DNA of 64,000 bases from Treponema sp. OMZ 798 (GCF_024181385.1 NZ_CP051305.1:124001-188000), one strand, 5' to 3'; shown: positions 43,207 to 52,473, counted from the first letter of the stretch. Numbers and translations are program-made. Notes: a model not told the origin generated them from the letters alone.

Positions 43207-44502
43207 ATGAAAAAATTAATATTCCGAACTGTAGTATCTGTTCTTGTTTTGGTGTTTGTTATAACAGCTCTTATTGTATCAAAGAAAAATGACACTGTAT
43301 TTGGTTTTATTTCTGAAGAAAAAATGAAGGCTGATTATGAATATTTCTGGAATTTTATTTATAACGGCTATCCTTTTACTGAAGTATGTGAGCGCAAAGG
43401 TGTGGATTTGGAACAAATACGGCAAGAAGGATATAAATACTTATCTGATCCCATGATGCAATATTCTTATTATTTTTTTTATAAAGATTTGTGCAGAAAA
43501 ATTACGGGAAATAAATATCTGGGGCATCTTTATCCTTCCGATTATTTTGATTATTACTTCAATTATTATTTTAATTATAAAACAATACTTAAAAATGATT
43601 CAGCTCAAAATCCATTTATTAAGAAAGAGACTTTGATAGATAACTTTTATTATCATATATATCAGGCAGATGCTATTAGTGATAAAGACTATATGGTGTA
43701 TGCGAGAACCTCTAGTGATAGGATTGCTCCGTTAATAGGAACACGTACATATTCAAAGCCGTTTATACAGATTATCGAGACCGGCCGTATTGCATATATA
43801 GAAATCAAATCTTTTTTTACAACGGGAGTAGAAAAACAACAAACGTATCTAAAAACTTTAGAAGATTTTTTTATTGAAACGGCAAACTATAAACATATAA
43901 TAATAGATATACGAAATAATGGAGGCGGCCGTTCAGAAAATTATGAAGCGATAATATCTCCGCATATAACGAAAGATATGAATATAGTTTTTTACGGCCT
44001 CTATAACGAAAATAAATATGCGGATGCTTATTTGGATATGAATTATATGGAAATAGAAAAGATCGAAAAGTACGAGCTTCCTAATATAGAAAACAGCAGC
44101 ACTATAAAAAACAATAAAGCTTATAAATTAAAAAATGTAATTTCTTCTCGCCCAATTATGGGGTATGAACCCTGTGAAGATAAAAAATTTTGGCTTCTTG
44201 TTGATGGCGGTGTATACTCTGAAGCGGATAGATTTGCTTATGTGTGCAAAGCAACAGGTTTTGCTACTGTGGTCGGGACCAATACAGGTGGAGCCGGAAC
44301 AAACGGTAAATCACCTGCGTATATTGTTCTTCCCAACAGCGGTTTATTGATAAAGTTTGATGGCCTGTATGGTTTAAATGAGGAAGGTTATTGTTCTGAT
44401 GAATTCGGTACTGCTCCGGATATTTATAATCTTCCCGGCAAAAGTGCTCTTGGAACCTGCTTGGAAGAAATAAAAAAATTAGGGGAAAAGACAAACTTTT
44501 GA
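43207..44502 (+). CDS. S41-peptidase-like protein I, membrane-anchored, no precursor partner
   Basis: About 431 residues from MKKLIFRT, chosen over the longer frame because AAAGGAGGT lies just upstream. The anchor helix is at about residues 5-25. It has 'FWNFIYNGYPFTEVC', 'IIIDIRNNGGGR', 'GGVYSEADRFAY' for the putative nucleophile, and 'VGTNTGGAGTNG'. The tail departs slightly (PGKSALGTC). It ends KLGEKTNF in a truncated copy of the terminal hairpin repeat (44482-44507), where the right arm is missing. Second orphan partner, at the right edge of the island. Confidence 0.76.
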   Translation: MKKLIFRTVVSVLVLVFVITALIVSKKNDTVFGFISEEKMKADYEYFWNFIYNGYPFTEVCERKGVDLEQIRQEGYKYLSDPMMQYSYYFFYKDLCRKITGNKYLGHLYPSDYFDYYFNYYFNYKTILKNDSAQNPFIKKETLIDNFYYHIYQADAISDKDYMVYARTSSDRIAPLIGTRTYSKPFIQIIETGRIAYIEIKSFFTTGVEKQQTYLKTLEDFFIETANYKHIIIDIRNNGGGRSENYEAIISPHITKDMNIVFYGLYNENKYADAYLDMNYMEIEKIEKYELPNIENSSTIKNNKAYKLKNVISSRPIMGYEPCEDKKFWLLVDGGVYSEADRFAYVCKATGFATVVGTNTGGAGTNGKSPAYIVLPNSGLLIKFDGLYGLNEEGYCSDEFGTAPDIYNLPGKSALGTCLEEIKKLGEKTNF

Positions 44503-44510
44503 TGGAGCAT

Positions 44511-44566
44511 GCTTAACCGCGAAAAAGGTGTCTTATTGCATAATTCTTAAAATTTTAGTATACTTT
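44511..44566 (+). promoter_or_regulatory. Right copy of the island-flanking repeat; promoter of the aminotransferase gene
   Basis: TTGCAT (44536-44541), 17 bases, TATACT (44559-44564). It is identical to the middle copy over 51 bases and similar to the left copy at 21868-21917. Confidence 0.7.
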
Positions 44567-44600
44567 GCTGCTGATTTTATGAGGCAAAGGACTAAGATTT

Positions 44601-45776
44601 ATGCAAGATGCTCCGGTTAAAAAAACGATTCCTTTTTTTACTCCTTCCTTTTCTGATGAAGAAGAACAAGCTCTGATAAGGGTGCTCCGTTCAGGATGGC
44701 TTACTACTGGAAAAGAAACTCTTGAGTTTGAAAAAGAGTTTGCCGCTTTTACCGGAAGTAAGGCCGCTCTTGCCGTCAACTCGGCTTCAAACGGGCTTAT
44801 GCTTGCAATGGATGCCTGCGGTATAAAGAGCGGAACTAAAATCTTGACTAGTCCTTATACCTTTATTTCGACGGCAACCTCAGCCCTACACTTAGGCGGT
44901 GATGTAGTTTATGCCGATATAGAAAAAGACTCTTACAGTATCGACCCTGAAAAAATTGAAAATATATTAAAAAAAGATAAGAGTGTGAAGGCTATTGTTC
45001 CAATTCATATTGCGGGAAATGTTTGCAATATGAAGGCTATAAATGATCTTGCAAAAAAATATTCCGTTGCCGTGATAGAAGATGCGGCTCATGCTTTTCC
45101 TTCAAAGACAAAAGAAGGCTATGCCGGTACTTTCGGAACCTGCGGCGTTTTTTCTTTTTATGCAACAAAGACAATTACGACGGGCGAAGGCGGAATGATC
45201 TGTACCAATGATGATAAAATTGCAGACCGTATAAGGCTCATGCGTTCTCACGGTATAAACCGCACCATCTGGGACAGATACACCGACACAAAGGCCTCAT
45301 GGAAGTACGATGTTACGGCTGAGGGCTGGAAGTGTAACCTGCCGGATATTCTTTCTGCAATAGGAAGGGTTCAGCTTAAAAAGGCTCAAAGTTTTTTTGA
45401 ACAGCGTAAAAAAATTGCCGAAAAATATAATGCTGCATTTGCAGGGAATGATTCTTTTATTCTTCCACCTGATGGAGAAGGCAATGCTTGGCATCTTTAT
45501 ATTTTACGGTTGAACCTTGATGCTTTAAAAATAGGCAGAGACGAGTTTGGTCAAGCCTTACAAGAAAGAGGCTTGGGTATTTCGATGCATTTTATACCTC
45601 ATTTTGAAATGTCTTATATAAAAGAAAGGTATGGTTTAGATCGTTCCGATTTTCCGGAATCAAATAAAAAATATTTGCAAAGTTTAAGTTTGCCCTTCTA
45701 TCCTTCAATGAGTGAAGATGATGCCGATTATGTTATTGAAACAATAATTAAACTTGCAAAATTAAATAGGCGCTAA
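44601..45776 (+). CDS. DegT/DnrJ/EryC1-family sugar aminotransferase
   Basis: A 391-residue PLP enzyme. It has 'LRSGWLTTGKETLEFE' at the substrate entry, 'VIEDAAHAFPSK' and the PLP Lys190 in 'SFYATKTITTGEGGMI'. Such enzymes aminate 4-keto-6-deoxy sugar nucleotides, the product of CapD-type dehydratases, for surface glycan or flagellin modification. The CapD gene is at 20307, so the pair was probably adjacent before the island came in. Three molybdenum hydroxylase genes follow after three bases. Confidence 0.88.
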   Translation: MQDAPVKKTIPFFTPSFSDEEEQALIRVLRSGWLTTGKETLEFEKEFAAFTGSKAALAVNSASNGLMLAMDACGIKSGTKILTSPYTFISTATSALHLGGDVVYADIEKDSYSIDPEKIENILKKDKSVKAIVPIHIAGNVCNMKAINDLAKKYSVAVIEDAAHAFPSKTKEGYAGTFGTCGVFSFYATKTITTGEGGMICTNDDKIADRIRLMRSHGINRTIWDRYTDTKASWKYDVTAEGWKCNLPDILSAIGRVQLKKAQSFFEQRKKIAEKYNAAFAGNDSFILPPDGEGNAWHLYILRLNLDALKIGRDEFGQALQERGLGISMHFIPHFEMSYIKERYGLDRSDFPESNKKYLQSLSLPFYPSMSEDDADYVIETIIKLAKLNRR

Positions 45777-45779
45777 TTT

Positions 45780-47867
45780 ATGGATAAAACTTTTGTTTCC
45801 GATTTGGAATTTGAAAATCAAGAATGGGCTTGTCTTATACGCTCTTCCGATACAGATGCTAAAATTATAGATATAGAAATTCCCGAATTACCTGAAGGTT
45901 TTTCTTTTTTTTCTGCAAAGGATATTGTAGGAAAAAATTCCATCAGCTTTTTAAAAACGGAGATGCCTGTTTTTGCCGACGAAAAAATAGAGTATGCCGG
46001 CCAGGCTGTAGGAATTTTGATAGGCCCGGATAAAAAAAAGTTATTTGAACTTTCAAATCTTTTTCAAATCAAAACTCAAGGTCTTTCGCGTCCCAAGGCT
46101 CAATTTACCTTTGAGGAAGAAGAAAAAAATTATTTTGATTATCCTATAATTTCTCGGGAAAGTTTAAGTTCGGGAAATGCTGAAGAAGTTTTTGAAAAAA
46201 GCTCACAAGTGGTTTATTCTACTTTTTCTTTTAAACAAAGATATCACTATCATGCTGAAACTGCCTGCGTTAAAACAAATTGGATTGATGACAGGCTTGA
46301 AGTTCATCTTGCAACCCAGTGGCCTTATCAGGTTTTAAATTCTGTTTGTAATGTTTTAAATTTACCGAAGGAAAAAATAAACATAATTTCACATGCGGAA
46401 GCCGAATCTCTTGACGGAAGAATTTGGTTTCCTGCTTTACTTGCTGCACAAGTTTCCATAGCATCTTTTTTGACAAAGAAAAATATAGTGATTGAATTTT
46501 CCCGTCAAGAAGATTTTCTATACACGGCGAAGACTCCTGTCGTTATGATTCAGCATAAGACTTCCGTTTCCGAATTGGGAAAAATTACGGCTATGGATGT
46601 TTCGATAATTGTGGATGCTGGTTCATTTAATCCTTTTATAACTCAAATGCTTAAGCAGATGGTTGTAACTGCTGCCGGTATTTATCATCTTCCCGTTTAT
46701 ATGATTAGTGCCGTCGCAATAAAAACCGAAAAAGGTTTGACGGGTTTATTTTCAGGCTGGGGAGATTCTTATGTAATATCTGCATTGGAAAAACATATCA
46801 GTGAGATAATCAATCAGCTGGATTTATGTCCCATTCAATTTAGACTTCAAAATAATTTGAAAGTAGGGCAAAAAACAATTACGGGAATAAAAAAAGAAGA
46901 AAATTTTATTTTTGAAAATATCTTAAAGGCTGTTTGCAACACCAGTGATTTTTATAGAAAGTTTTATGCTTATCGATTGATGAATAAGGGCCGTAAAAAC
47001 CGTTATGACGGAAACTGGAGAGGTATAGGAATTGCTGTAGGTTGTCAATATAACGGCTTACACATTCTTGTAAAATCGGGAATGAATTATAGTGCTGAAA
47101 TAACTTTGACAAAGGACGATAAGGTCTTGGTTAAGGCCGAACCTACCTCAGAGGGCTTAAAGCGTATTTTAAAAAAACAAATTGCAAAAGAATTGGAAGT
47201 TGAAGAAAATCAAATTGTTTTTTTAGGAGCTTCAACCGATGAAATGATTCCCACAGGAGCTTCAACTGCATCCTGCGGTATCAGCATCTTGCCTGACCTT
47301 ATTGCAAAATGCTGTACGGGAATAAAAAATCAAAGATTTAGAAAGCCTCTTCCTATTACCGTAAGCAGAACCTACAAGCTTTCACGTTCTAAAGACTGGG
47401 ATAACGAAAGCTTAACAGGTCATCCCTTTATTTCCGAAACTCCCGGGGCCTGTGTTATTGAGCTTGAACTTGATCCGAGTACCTATCAAATTAATGTAAG
47501 AGGTATTTGGTTTGCCTGTGATCCCGGAAAAATATATTCAAAAAAAATGGTGCATAGAAATATTCATAAGACAATTGCAAATGCCGTCTCAAATATTTCT
47601 GTAGAAGATATTAGAGAAAATAATTTACTTCCCTCAAATTATAAAATAATTGCAACAGGGGCGATTCCTCCTATAAGAGATTTTATTTTAGACAGCGAAT
47701 TAAAAACCAGAGGTCTGGGAGAATTAGCTGAAAGTCTTGTACCTGCAGCCTATATTTCTGCACTGAACCAAATTATGCTTAACCACGAACGTATAGATTT
47801 TTTACCTGTCTTTACTGAAGATATTTTTAATGCCGTTACAAAAAGCGAGGCTGTAGATGAAGATTAG
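45780..47867 (+). CDS. Molybdenum hydroxylase (xanthine dehydrogenase type) large subunit
   Basis: A 695-residue protein with the XdhA/aldehyde oxidase a/b hammerhead region at the N-terminus ('EKIEYAGQAVGILIG') and the molybdopterin-binding half. The C-terminal 'LKTRGLGELAESLVPAAY' keeps the catalytic Glu of the GxGE motif. It is shorter than typical (~750) and the usual GGGFGGK motif is replaced by 'AESLDGRIWFPALLAA', so substrate use or activity may differ. It overlaps the 2Fe-2S subunit by 11 bases. The set probably hydroxylates purines or related heterocycles. Confidence 0.8.
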   Translation: MDKTFVSDLEFENQEWACLIRSSDTDAKIIDIEIPELPEGFSFFSAKDIVGKNSISFLKTEMPVFADEKIEYAGQAVGILIGPDKKKLFELSNLFQIKTQGLSRPKAQFTFEEEEKNYFDYPIISRESLSSGNAEEVFEKSSQVVYSTFSFKQRYHYHAETACVKTNWIDDRLEVHLATQWPYQVLNSVCNVLNLPKEKINIISHAEAESLDGRIWFPALLAAQVSIASFLTKKNIVIEFSRQEDFLYTAKTPVVMIQHKTSVSELGKITAMDVSIIVDAGSFNPFITQMLKQMVVTAAGIYHLPVYMISAVAIKTEKGLTGLFSGWGDSYVISALEKHISEIINQLDLCPIQFRLQNNLKVGQKTITGIKKEENFIFENILKAVCNTSDFYRKFYAYRLMNKGRKNRYDGNWRGIGIAVGCQYNGLHILVKSGMNYSAEITLTKDDKVLVKAEPTSEGLKRILKKQIAKELEVEENQIVFLGASTDEMIPTGASTASCGISILPDLIAKCCTGIKNQRFRKPLPITVSRTYKLSRSKDWDNESLTGHPFISETPGACVIELELDPSTYQINVRGIWFACDPGKIYSKKMVHRNIHKTIANAVSNISVEDIRENNLLPSNYKIIATGAIPPIRDFILDSELKTRGLGELAESLVPAAYISALNQIMLNHERIDFLPVFTEDIFNAVTKSEAVDED

Positions 47868-48336
47868 TTTTAATTTAAATAAAACCGCAGTTCAAATTGA
47901 TGCTCCTGCAAATGAAAGGCTTTTATCGGTGCTGAGAAGGGAGTTTAATCTTTTAAGCTTAAAAAGTTCATGCCTAAGCGGTCAGTGCGGTTCGTGCACC
48001 GTTTTAATGAACGATAAACCCGTACCTGCATGTTTTGTTCCTGTATTTAATGTTGAAGGAAAAAATATAATAACCTTGGAATATTTTAAAACAACCGAAG
48101 AATATAAAATAATTGCAACAGGTTTTGATCAAGCCGGTGTCGATATGTGCGGCTTTTGCGATGCAGGAAAAATATTTTTTACATATGCAATTTTAAATTC
48201 TAATATAGATATCAGTTCCCCTGATGCAGAAGAGATTGTAAGAAAATATTATTCGAGTACGATGTGCCGATGTACAAGCTTTGAAGATTTATTTTCGGCT
48301 ATTGAAAAAATAGGTAAAAATCAACGGAGAAAATAG
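47857..48336 (+). CDS. Molybdenum hydroxylase 2Fe-2S subunit
   Basis: A 159-residue CoxS/XdhC-like protein. The plant-ferredoxin type cluster is bound by 'SSCLSGQCGSCTVLMN', and the second [2Fe-2S] domain by 'DMCGFCDAGK' and 'STMCRCTS'. All eight Cys appear to be present. It passes electrons from the molybdenum centre to FAD and lies between the large and FAD subunits in an overlapping operon. Confidence 0.92.
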   Translation: MKISFNLNKTAVQIDAPANERLLSVLRREFNLLSLKSSCLSGQCGSCTVLMNDKPVPACFVPVFNVEGKNIITLEYFKTTEEYKIIATGFDQAGVDMCGFCDAGKIFFTYAILNSNIDISSPDAEEIVRKYYSSTMCRCTSFEDLFSAIEKIGKNQRRK

Positions 48337-48341
48337 AGCTT

Positions 48342-49187
48342 ATGATTGAATTAACTAAAAATAGTATTGTTTATAGGGTACGTCATATGCAGGAAATGCA
48401 GGCTATCTTAAAAAATATTTCAAATATAAAACCTATTGCAGGCGCTACCGGTTTTTTAAACCATCAGACTGAAGAGATACTCGATTTACCTGAACATATT
48501 TTGGATTTGAATTTTTTACCCGAATTAAAAGTTATTTCAAAAACCGAGCGCTATTTCGAGTTCGGTGCCGCCGTTACATTAAATGATATATTGGATCTAG
48601 GTAAAAAAAATATTCCGCCTTCCTTATATTATTCGATAGAAAAAATTGCAAATAATGCCATACGCTCTCTTGCAACAATAGGCGGCAACATAGCAACGGC
48701 AAACCCTCTTGCAGGAACTTTTTTACCTATGCTCGCTCTTGATGCAAAGCTGGAAATCAGAACAGCCGAAGATATTGAATGGGTTCCATTTGCAAGGTAT
48801 ATTGATAAGAGTTATGCCGAAAAAAGACAAGAAAAGTATATTATCAGCCGGATTAGAATTCCCAACGAAACATGGACAAAGAGTTTTTATACAAGGCTCG
48901 GCACTCCCGGATATATAGGAAGCGATACAGCCTCGTTTTTATTTTTGATTCTTATTCAAAAGAATATATTATCAGATATGAGATTGTTTTTTGCATCGGA
49001 TAAACTTATAAGGAATAAGGAATTCGATAACTTGCTTTTAGGAAGATCTTTGCCTCTTTCTCAATCTGAAGTTCCGGTAATTATTCAAAAAGCAAGACAG
49101 ATTTTTACTCCCGAACAATTTTCTTCGGAGTTTCATAATTCTTGTTTTTATAATTTACTTGAAGATAACTTGTACAATCTGACCTAA
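48342..49187 (+). CDS. Molybdenum hydroxylase FAD-binding subunit
   Basis: A 281-residue CoxM/XdhB-like subunit. FAD-binding motifs are 'KPIAGATGFLNHQTEEIL' and 'IRSLATIGGNIATANPLAG'. The C-terminal CO dehydrogenase flavoprotein domain follows. It completes the three-subunit enzyme and is the last plus-strand gene of the operon, meeting holA tail to tail. Confidence 0.9.
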   Translation: MIELTKNSIVYRVRHMQEMQAILKNISNIKPIAGATGFLNHQTEEILDLPEHILDLNFLPELKVISKTERYFEFGAAVTLNDILDLGKKNIPPSLYYSIEKIANNAIRSLATIGGNIATANPLAGTFLPMLALDAKLEIRTAEDIEWVPFARYIDKSYAEKRQEKYIISRIRIPNETWTKSFYTRLGTPGYIGSDTASFLFLILIQKNILSDMRLFFASDKLIRNKEFDNLLLGRSLPLSQSEVPVIIQKARQIFTPEQFSSEFHNSCFYNLLEDNLYNLT

Positions 49188-49194
49188 ACAGGGT

Positions 49195-50211
49195 TTAAAT
49201 ATTATCTAAGGTATACTGCTCTATTTTATTTCCGGACTTACAAGCTATTTCATATAGGCACATATCCATAACAAGGTTTTGAAGTCCTGTACCTAAGGAC
49301 CTTAACTCCAAATCCGTTTCCGATAAGAGAGCAATTATTTTTACGCATTGAACCTCATTCCAGAGTTTTGCAGCTCTTCTGTATTGAGATAGTGCGGTCT
49401 TTCCCGAAAAACCGAAACGCTTTAAAGCAAAATCATCCAAGTATTCGTTACCCCGATGTATTTTGTGCCAGTCCTGTAAGCGCCTAAAACAATAGCTTAA
49501 GCCTGCAATAATTTGAGCCGGTGAAGAATTTTTTGAAAGTATTATCTTTTGACTTATGGATAAGGCTGTTTCGAGGCTTCCCATTGTTAGGGCATTAAAA
49601 AGACTGAAAGGCGTTTCTTCTTTATTGTGCGCAAAAAGTTTTTCGATATCTTCCTGTATAAGATGTGAGCCTTTTTGAAAGTAGAGTACCAAGTGAGAAC
49701 AGGCTGTTTTTAAAGCGTCGGTATTATTTTCTACTAATTCCAAAAGTTCATCTACAGCTTCATCTTCAATCTCAATGCCTTCTCTAAAAAGAAAAGATCT
49801 TATCCACTCTTGTTTTTTGTTTTCAAAAAGTTCCCAAAATATTTTTTGTTGAGTTTTAGAAACCGTATCGCTTATTTTTTTTGCAACAGATGTTTCGTCG
49901 GAAACTAAAATTAAAAAAGAATCGTTTGTATTTTCTTTTTTTGAAACGGATTGAATCCAGTCTGTAAGCAGATCGATGTCTTCTTTCTTTTTGATAAGCT
50001 CTGCCGATTTTAATATGAGGAGCTTTGCCGAAGAAAAAAGAGATGCGTTTTGTAATAGTGAAATTATACTGCCCATGCCTGTATCTCCTGCATAGACGGT
50101 ATGCGTTTCAATATCACCGTATTGCTTTGAAAGAGTTTTTAACACTGTGTCGACAGCGGTGTTTCTTTCTCCGATTTCAGGCCCCATAAAAAGCCAAACA
50201 GGACTTGTCAA
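49195..50211 (-). CDS. holA: DNA polymerase III delta subunit
   Basis: A 338-residue clamp-loader subunit. It starts 'VWLFMGPEIGERNTAVDTV', the P-loop-like region of HolA, has the delta pattern 'LLILKSAELIKKKEDIDLL', 'FENKKQEWIRSFLFREG' and 'EETPFSLFNALTMGSLETAL', and a helical C-terminal domain. It opens the beta clamp ring during loading. It follows a set of envelope protein genes on the minus strand. Confidence 0.9.
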   Translation of the reverse strand: MTSPVWLFMGPEIGERNTAVDTVLKTLSKQYGDIETHTVYAGDTGMGSIISLLQNASLFSSAKLLILKSAELIKKKEDIDLLTDWIQSVSKKENTNDSFLILVSDETSVAKKISDTVSKTQQKIFWELFENKKQEWIRSFLFREGIEIEDEAVDELLELVENNTDALKTACSHLVLYFQKGSHLIQEDIEKLFAHNKEETPFSLFNALTMGSLETALSISQKIILSKNSSPAQIIAGLSYCFRRLQDWHKIHRGNEYLDDFALKRFGFSGKTALSQYRRAAKLWNEVQCVKIIALLSETDLELRSLGTGLQNLVMDMCLYEIACKSGNKIEQYTLDNI

Positions 50212-50276
50212 TTGTTTCTCCCTAAAAAAATTTATACACAGCAGTATACAATAAATACAGGACTTTGTCAGCCGCT

Positions 50277-51659
50277 CTATTCTACAATTTCACTAAAGGC
50301 TAAAGCTATTGCCTTTGCAATAGCAACTGAGGCCGATCTATGAGCTTCTTTTTCGGTAAAGCCTGCACCTCTTTTGCTTATATGTTTTTTATAAAGGATT
50401 TCTTGTGTGCGCAGATTTTTTATTTCTATATGTGCATTAAGCCTCACTAAAAATCCATCGGCAGCCTTTGAGACTTCGTCTGTTTCTATCCTTGCGTGAA
50501 TAAAAAAATCCGTAGATTGGTTTTCGTTTTTTGCAGACATGGTTTTAAAATTCATATCTTCTAAAATATCGGAAGTTTTTTCTTCGGTAATTGAGCTTTT
50601 AATATCAGCCTGTTCTATAAAAAGCGAAACTGTTCCTTTTTTTTCGTTTTTTATTTTATTGTCATGTTTTTTAAATTCAAAATTTATCACTTGTTTAAAA
50701 ACAATTTGCTGAAGATCTCTGACAGCTTCTTTATATTCATCAAAATCTTTTGATCCGAGGATTTGTTTTATTTCGGAAATATCCAATTCTATTCTTATCC
50801 GGCTTTTGTTTTCAATTTTTTCATCATGTAAAATAAAATGTGCAGTTCCGTTTTGATCCGTTTCAACACCTTCGATTATTATGGATGTAGTATTTTTTAT
50901 TTTTGTTTTGTAGCTTATCAATAAGGGAACTCCTTCTTCAAGGCTTCCTATATCGATGGGAATTAAAAATTCGTTTGAAGGATCTTCAAGGCCGGCTTTT
51001 TGTACATTAAGCTTAATCTTTTTTAAGCTCTCTTTTGCTTTTGAAATATTGTTTCTATATTTTATGTCATAGTTTTCTATTTGCGAGTTCAACGCTGCAG
51101 AGGCTGCTTTAATATAATGAAGAGTCGCAGAGTAATATTTTTTATCTTCAAAAAATTCATCAGCTTTTTTTTGCGGTTCGCTCACCGATAAGATTTTTTC
51201 TTCTGCAATTTTTAATAAGCGGTTTCGTTCTTTACGAAGCTCATGCTTATCGTATTCGGCCAAAAGATAAACGGTAACGCTGTCTTTGCCTTTCTCGGTA
51301 TAGCGGTTTTTGATTTTTAATTTTTTTATATTAGCAGCTGAAGACTGAGAAATTTCGGACTTTAATATTTTTTCAAGATTCTCAACGGAACCTAAAGCTG
51401 TCGTCGTCGTTTCCGTTTTTATTGATACACCTAAGTATCTTATGATTTCATTTATAAGATTATTTTTTGCATCCGTTTCTGCAAGGGTAAAATCTGTGTT
51501 TGTTCCTGAGGCTGTAAAGTATTCGTAATTTTCATCACCTGCCGGTACCTTCTCTATCCAAGCAGGATACTGTTCCTCGGTTTTGTTTTTATAACTTGCA
51601 CAAGAGAATAAGGTTAAGGTTAAAATCAATAAAATTAGTATTTGTTTTTTTTTCTGCAT
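50277..51659 (-). CDS. LPP20-like lipoprotein
   Basis: A 460-residue lipoprotein (LTLFSCASYKN, Cys about 19). Its N-terminal part fits the LPP20 pattern: 'YPAWIEKVP', 'AETDAKNNLINEIIRYLGV', then a Tyr/Val-rich strand 'TVYLLAEYDKHELRKER'. A coiled coil and further beta-rich domains follow. Its C-terminus ends 'SASVAIAKAIALAFSEIVE', again a domain of small periplasmic type. It is fourth in a minus-strand set of envelope proteins. Confidence 0.7.
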   Translation of the reverse strand: MQKKKQILILLILTLTLFSCASYKNKTEEQYPAWIEKVPAGDENYEYFTASGTNTDFTLAETDAKNNLINEIIRYLGVSIKTETTTTALGSVENLEKILKSEISQSSAANIKKLKIKNRYTEKGKDSVTVYLLAEYDKHELRKERNRLLKIAEEKILSVSEPQKKADEFFEDKKYYSATLHYIKAASAALNSQIENYDIKYRNNISKAKESLKKIKLNVQKAGLEDPSNEFLIPIDIGSLEEGVPLLISYKTKIKNTTSIIIEGVETDQNGTAHFILHDEKIENKSRIRIELDISEIKQILGSKDFDEYKEAVRDLQQIVFKQVINFEFKKHDNKIKNEKKGTVSLFIEQADIKSSITEEKTSDILEDMNFKTMSAKNENQSTDFFIHARIETDEVSKAADGFLVRLNAHIEIKNLRTQEILYKKHISKRGAGFTEKEAHRSASVAIAKAIALAFSEIVE

Positions 51660-51756
51660 ATTCTTTATTTTTTAAAGGAATAATGCGAAAGAAAGAAAAT
51701 TTTATAATTTATAGCTTATAAATAAAGGCTTTTCTTTCTTCCGCAATTTAAAAGAT

Positions 51757-52413
51757 TTATAGGCCTTCTGAAAGAGCTTCCCTTACTCTTTCACGGACAA
51801 CCTTCTCTTCTTCACTCTTGGGTTTATCCTCGTCTGCTCCGTTGATTGCGTTCTGAATGAGCTTATCCAAGGTTTTTTTGGAGATGCTGTATAAAACTAG
51901 GTAGGTATAATCATCTCCAGTGGGATTTCCATCGGCGTCAAAGTACCTCATCTGAACCCAATAATCAGTTTCTTTCTTAAAGCCGGAAAGTTTTGTAGAA
52001 GTAACCGTTTTGACTATGTCTTCAAGGTAGCCTTCAATCTTATCCTTATCGCCTGCAGCGGCAGCGGCAGCCTTGCTTTCTACTCTTACCTTAACCATCC
52101 TTGCCATTTCGGAAGGGACTGAAAAATCTCTTGTCCATAATTCGGCTCCCTCCAAACTTTTTGATCTGGGTGATTCAAACTTAAAAAGATAAACGTCCTT
52201 GCTCTTATAGTCATCCGTTCTTTCGATAACATTGGGTTCTTCTGCAACCCAGCCGGGGACAGGCTTATCCCATTTAAGGTTTTTGTGATCGAGCATTTCC
52301 GGCTTTTTAACCTTGCTCGAGACGGTTCCAAGCGGTTTTAATTTGTTTGCACAGCCTGATAAGGCTATAACTGCAAATAATGCAAGGAACATAATTTTAA
52401 TTGCTTTTTTCAT
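51757..52413 (-). CDS. LPP20-like small lipoprotein
   Basis: About 218 residues from MKKAIKIMF, chosen because AGGAGG lies just before it; a longer frame starts at 52437. The lipoprotein signal is ALSGCANKLKP. The mature part opens 'PVPGWVAEEPNVIE', the PxWV entry typical of LPP20/FlgP-like proteins, and has an Ala-rich helix (KAAAAAAGDKDK) and an acidic tail. It may act with its two neighbours at the outer membrane. Confidence 0.65.
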   Translation of the reverse strand: MKKAIKIMFLALFAVIALSGCANKLKPLGTVSSKVKKPEMLDHKNLKWDKPVPGWVAEEPNVIERTDDYKSKDVYLFKFESPRSKSLEGAELWTRDFSVPSEMARMVKVRVESKAAAAAAGDKDKIEGYLEDIVKTVTSTKLSGFKKETDYWVQMRYFDADGNPTGDDYTYLVLYSISKKTLDKLIQNAINGADEDKPKSEEEKVVRERVREALSEGL

Positions 52414-52473
52414 ATCTTGCCTCCTAAAATAATGCAAATATATTTTTAAAATTAGGCGTATTTTACGTCCAAT

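Noticed and set aside
21784..44512. Classic lantibiotic or radical-SAM RiPP cluster
   Set aside because: No LanM, LanB, YcaO, radical-SAM or similar modification enzyme is encoded in or near the island; only export genes and S41-like or aspartic-protease-like proteins are seen.
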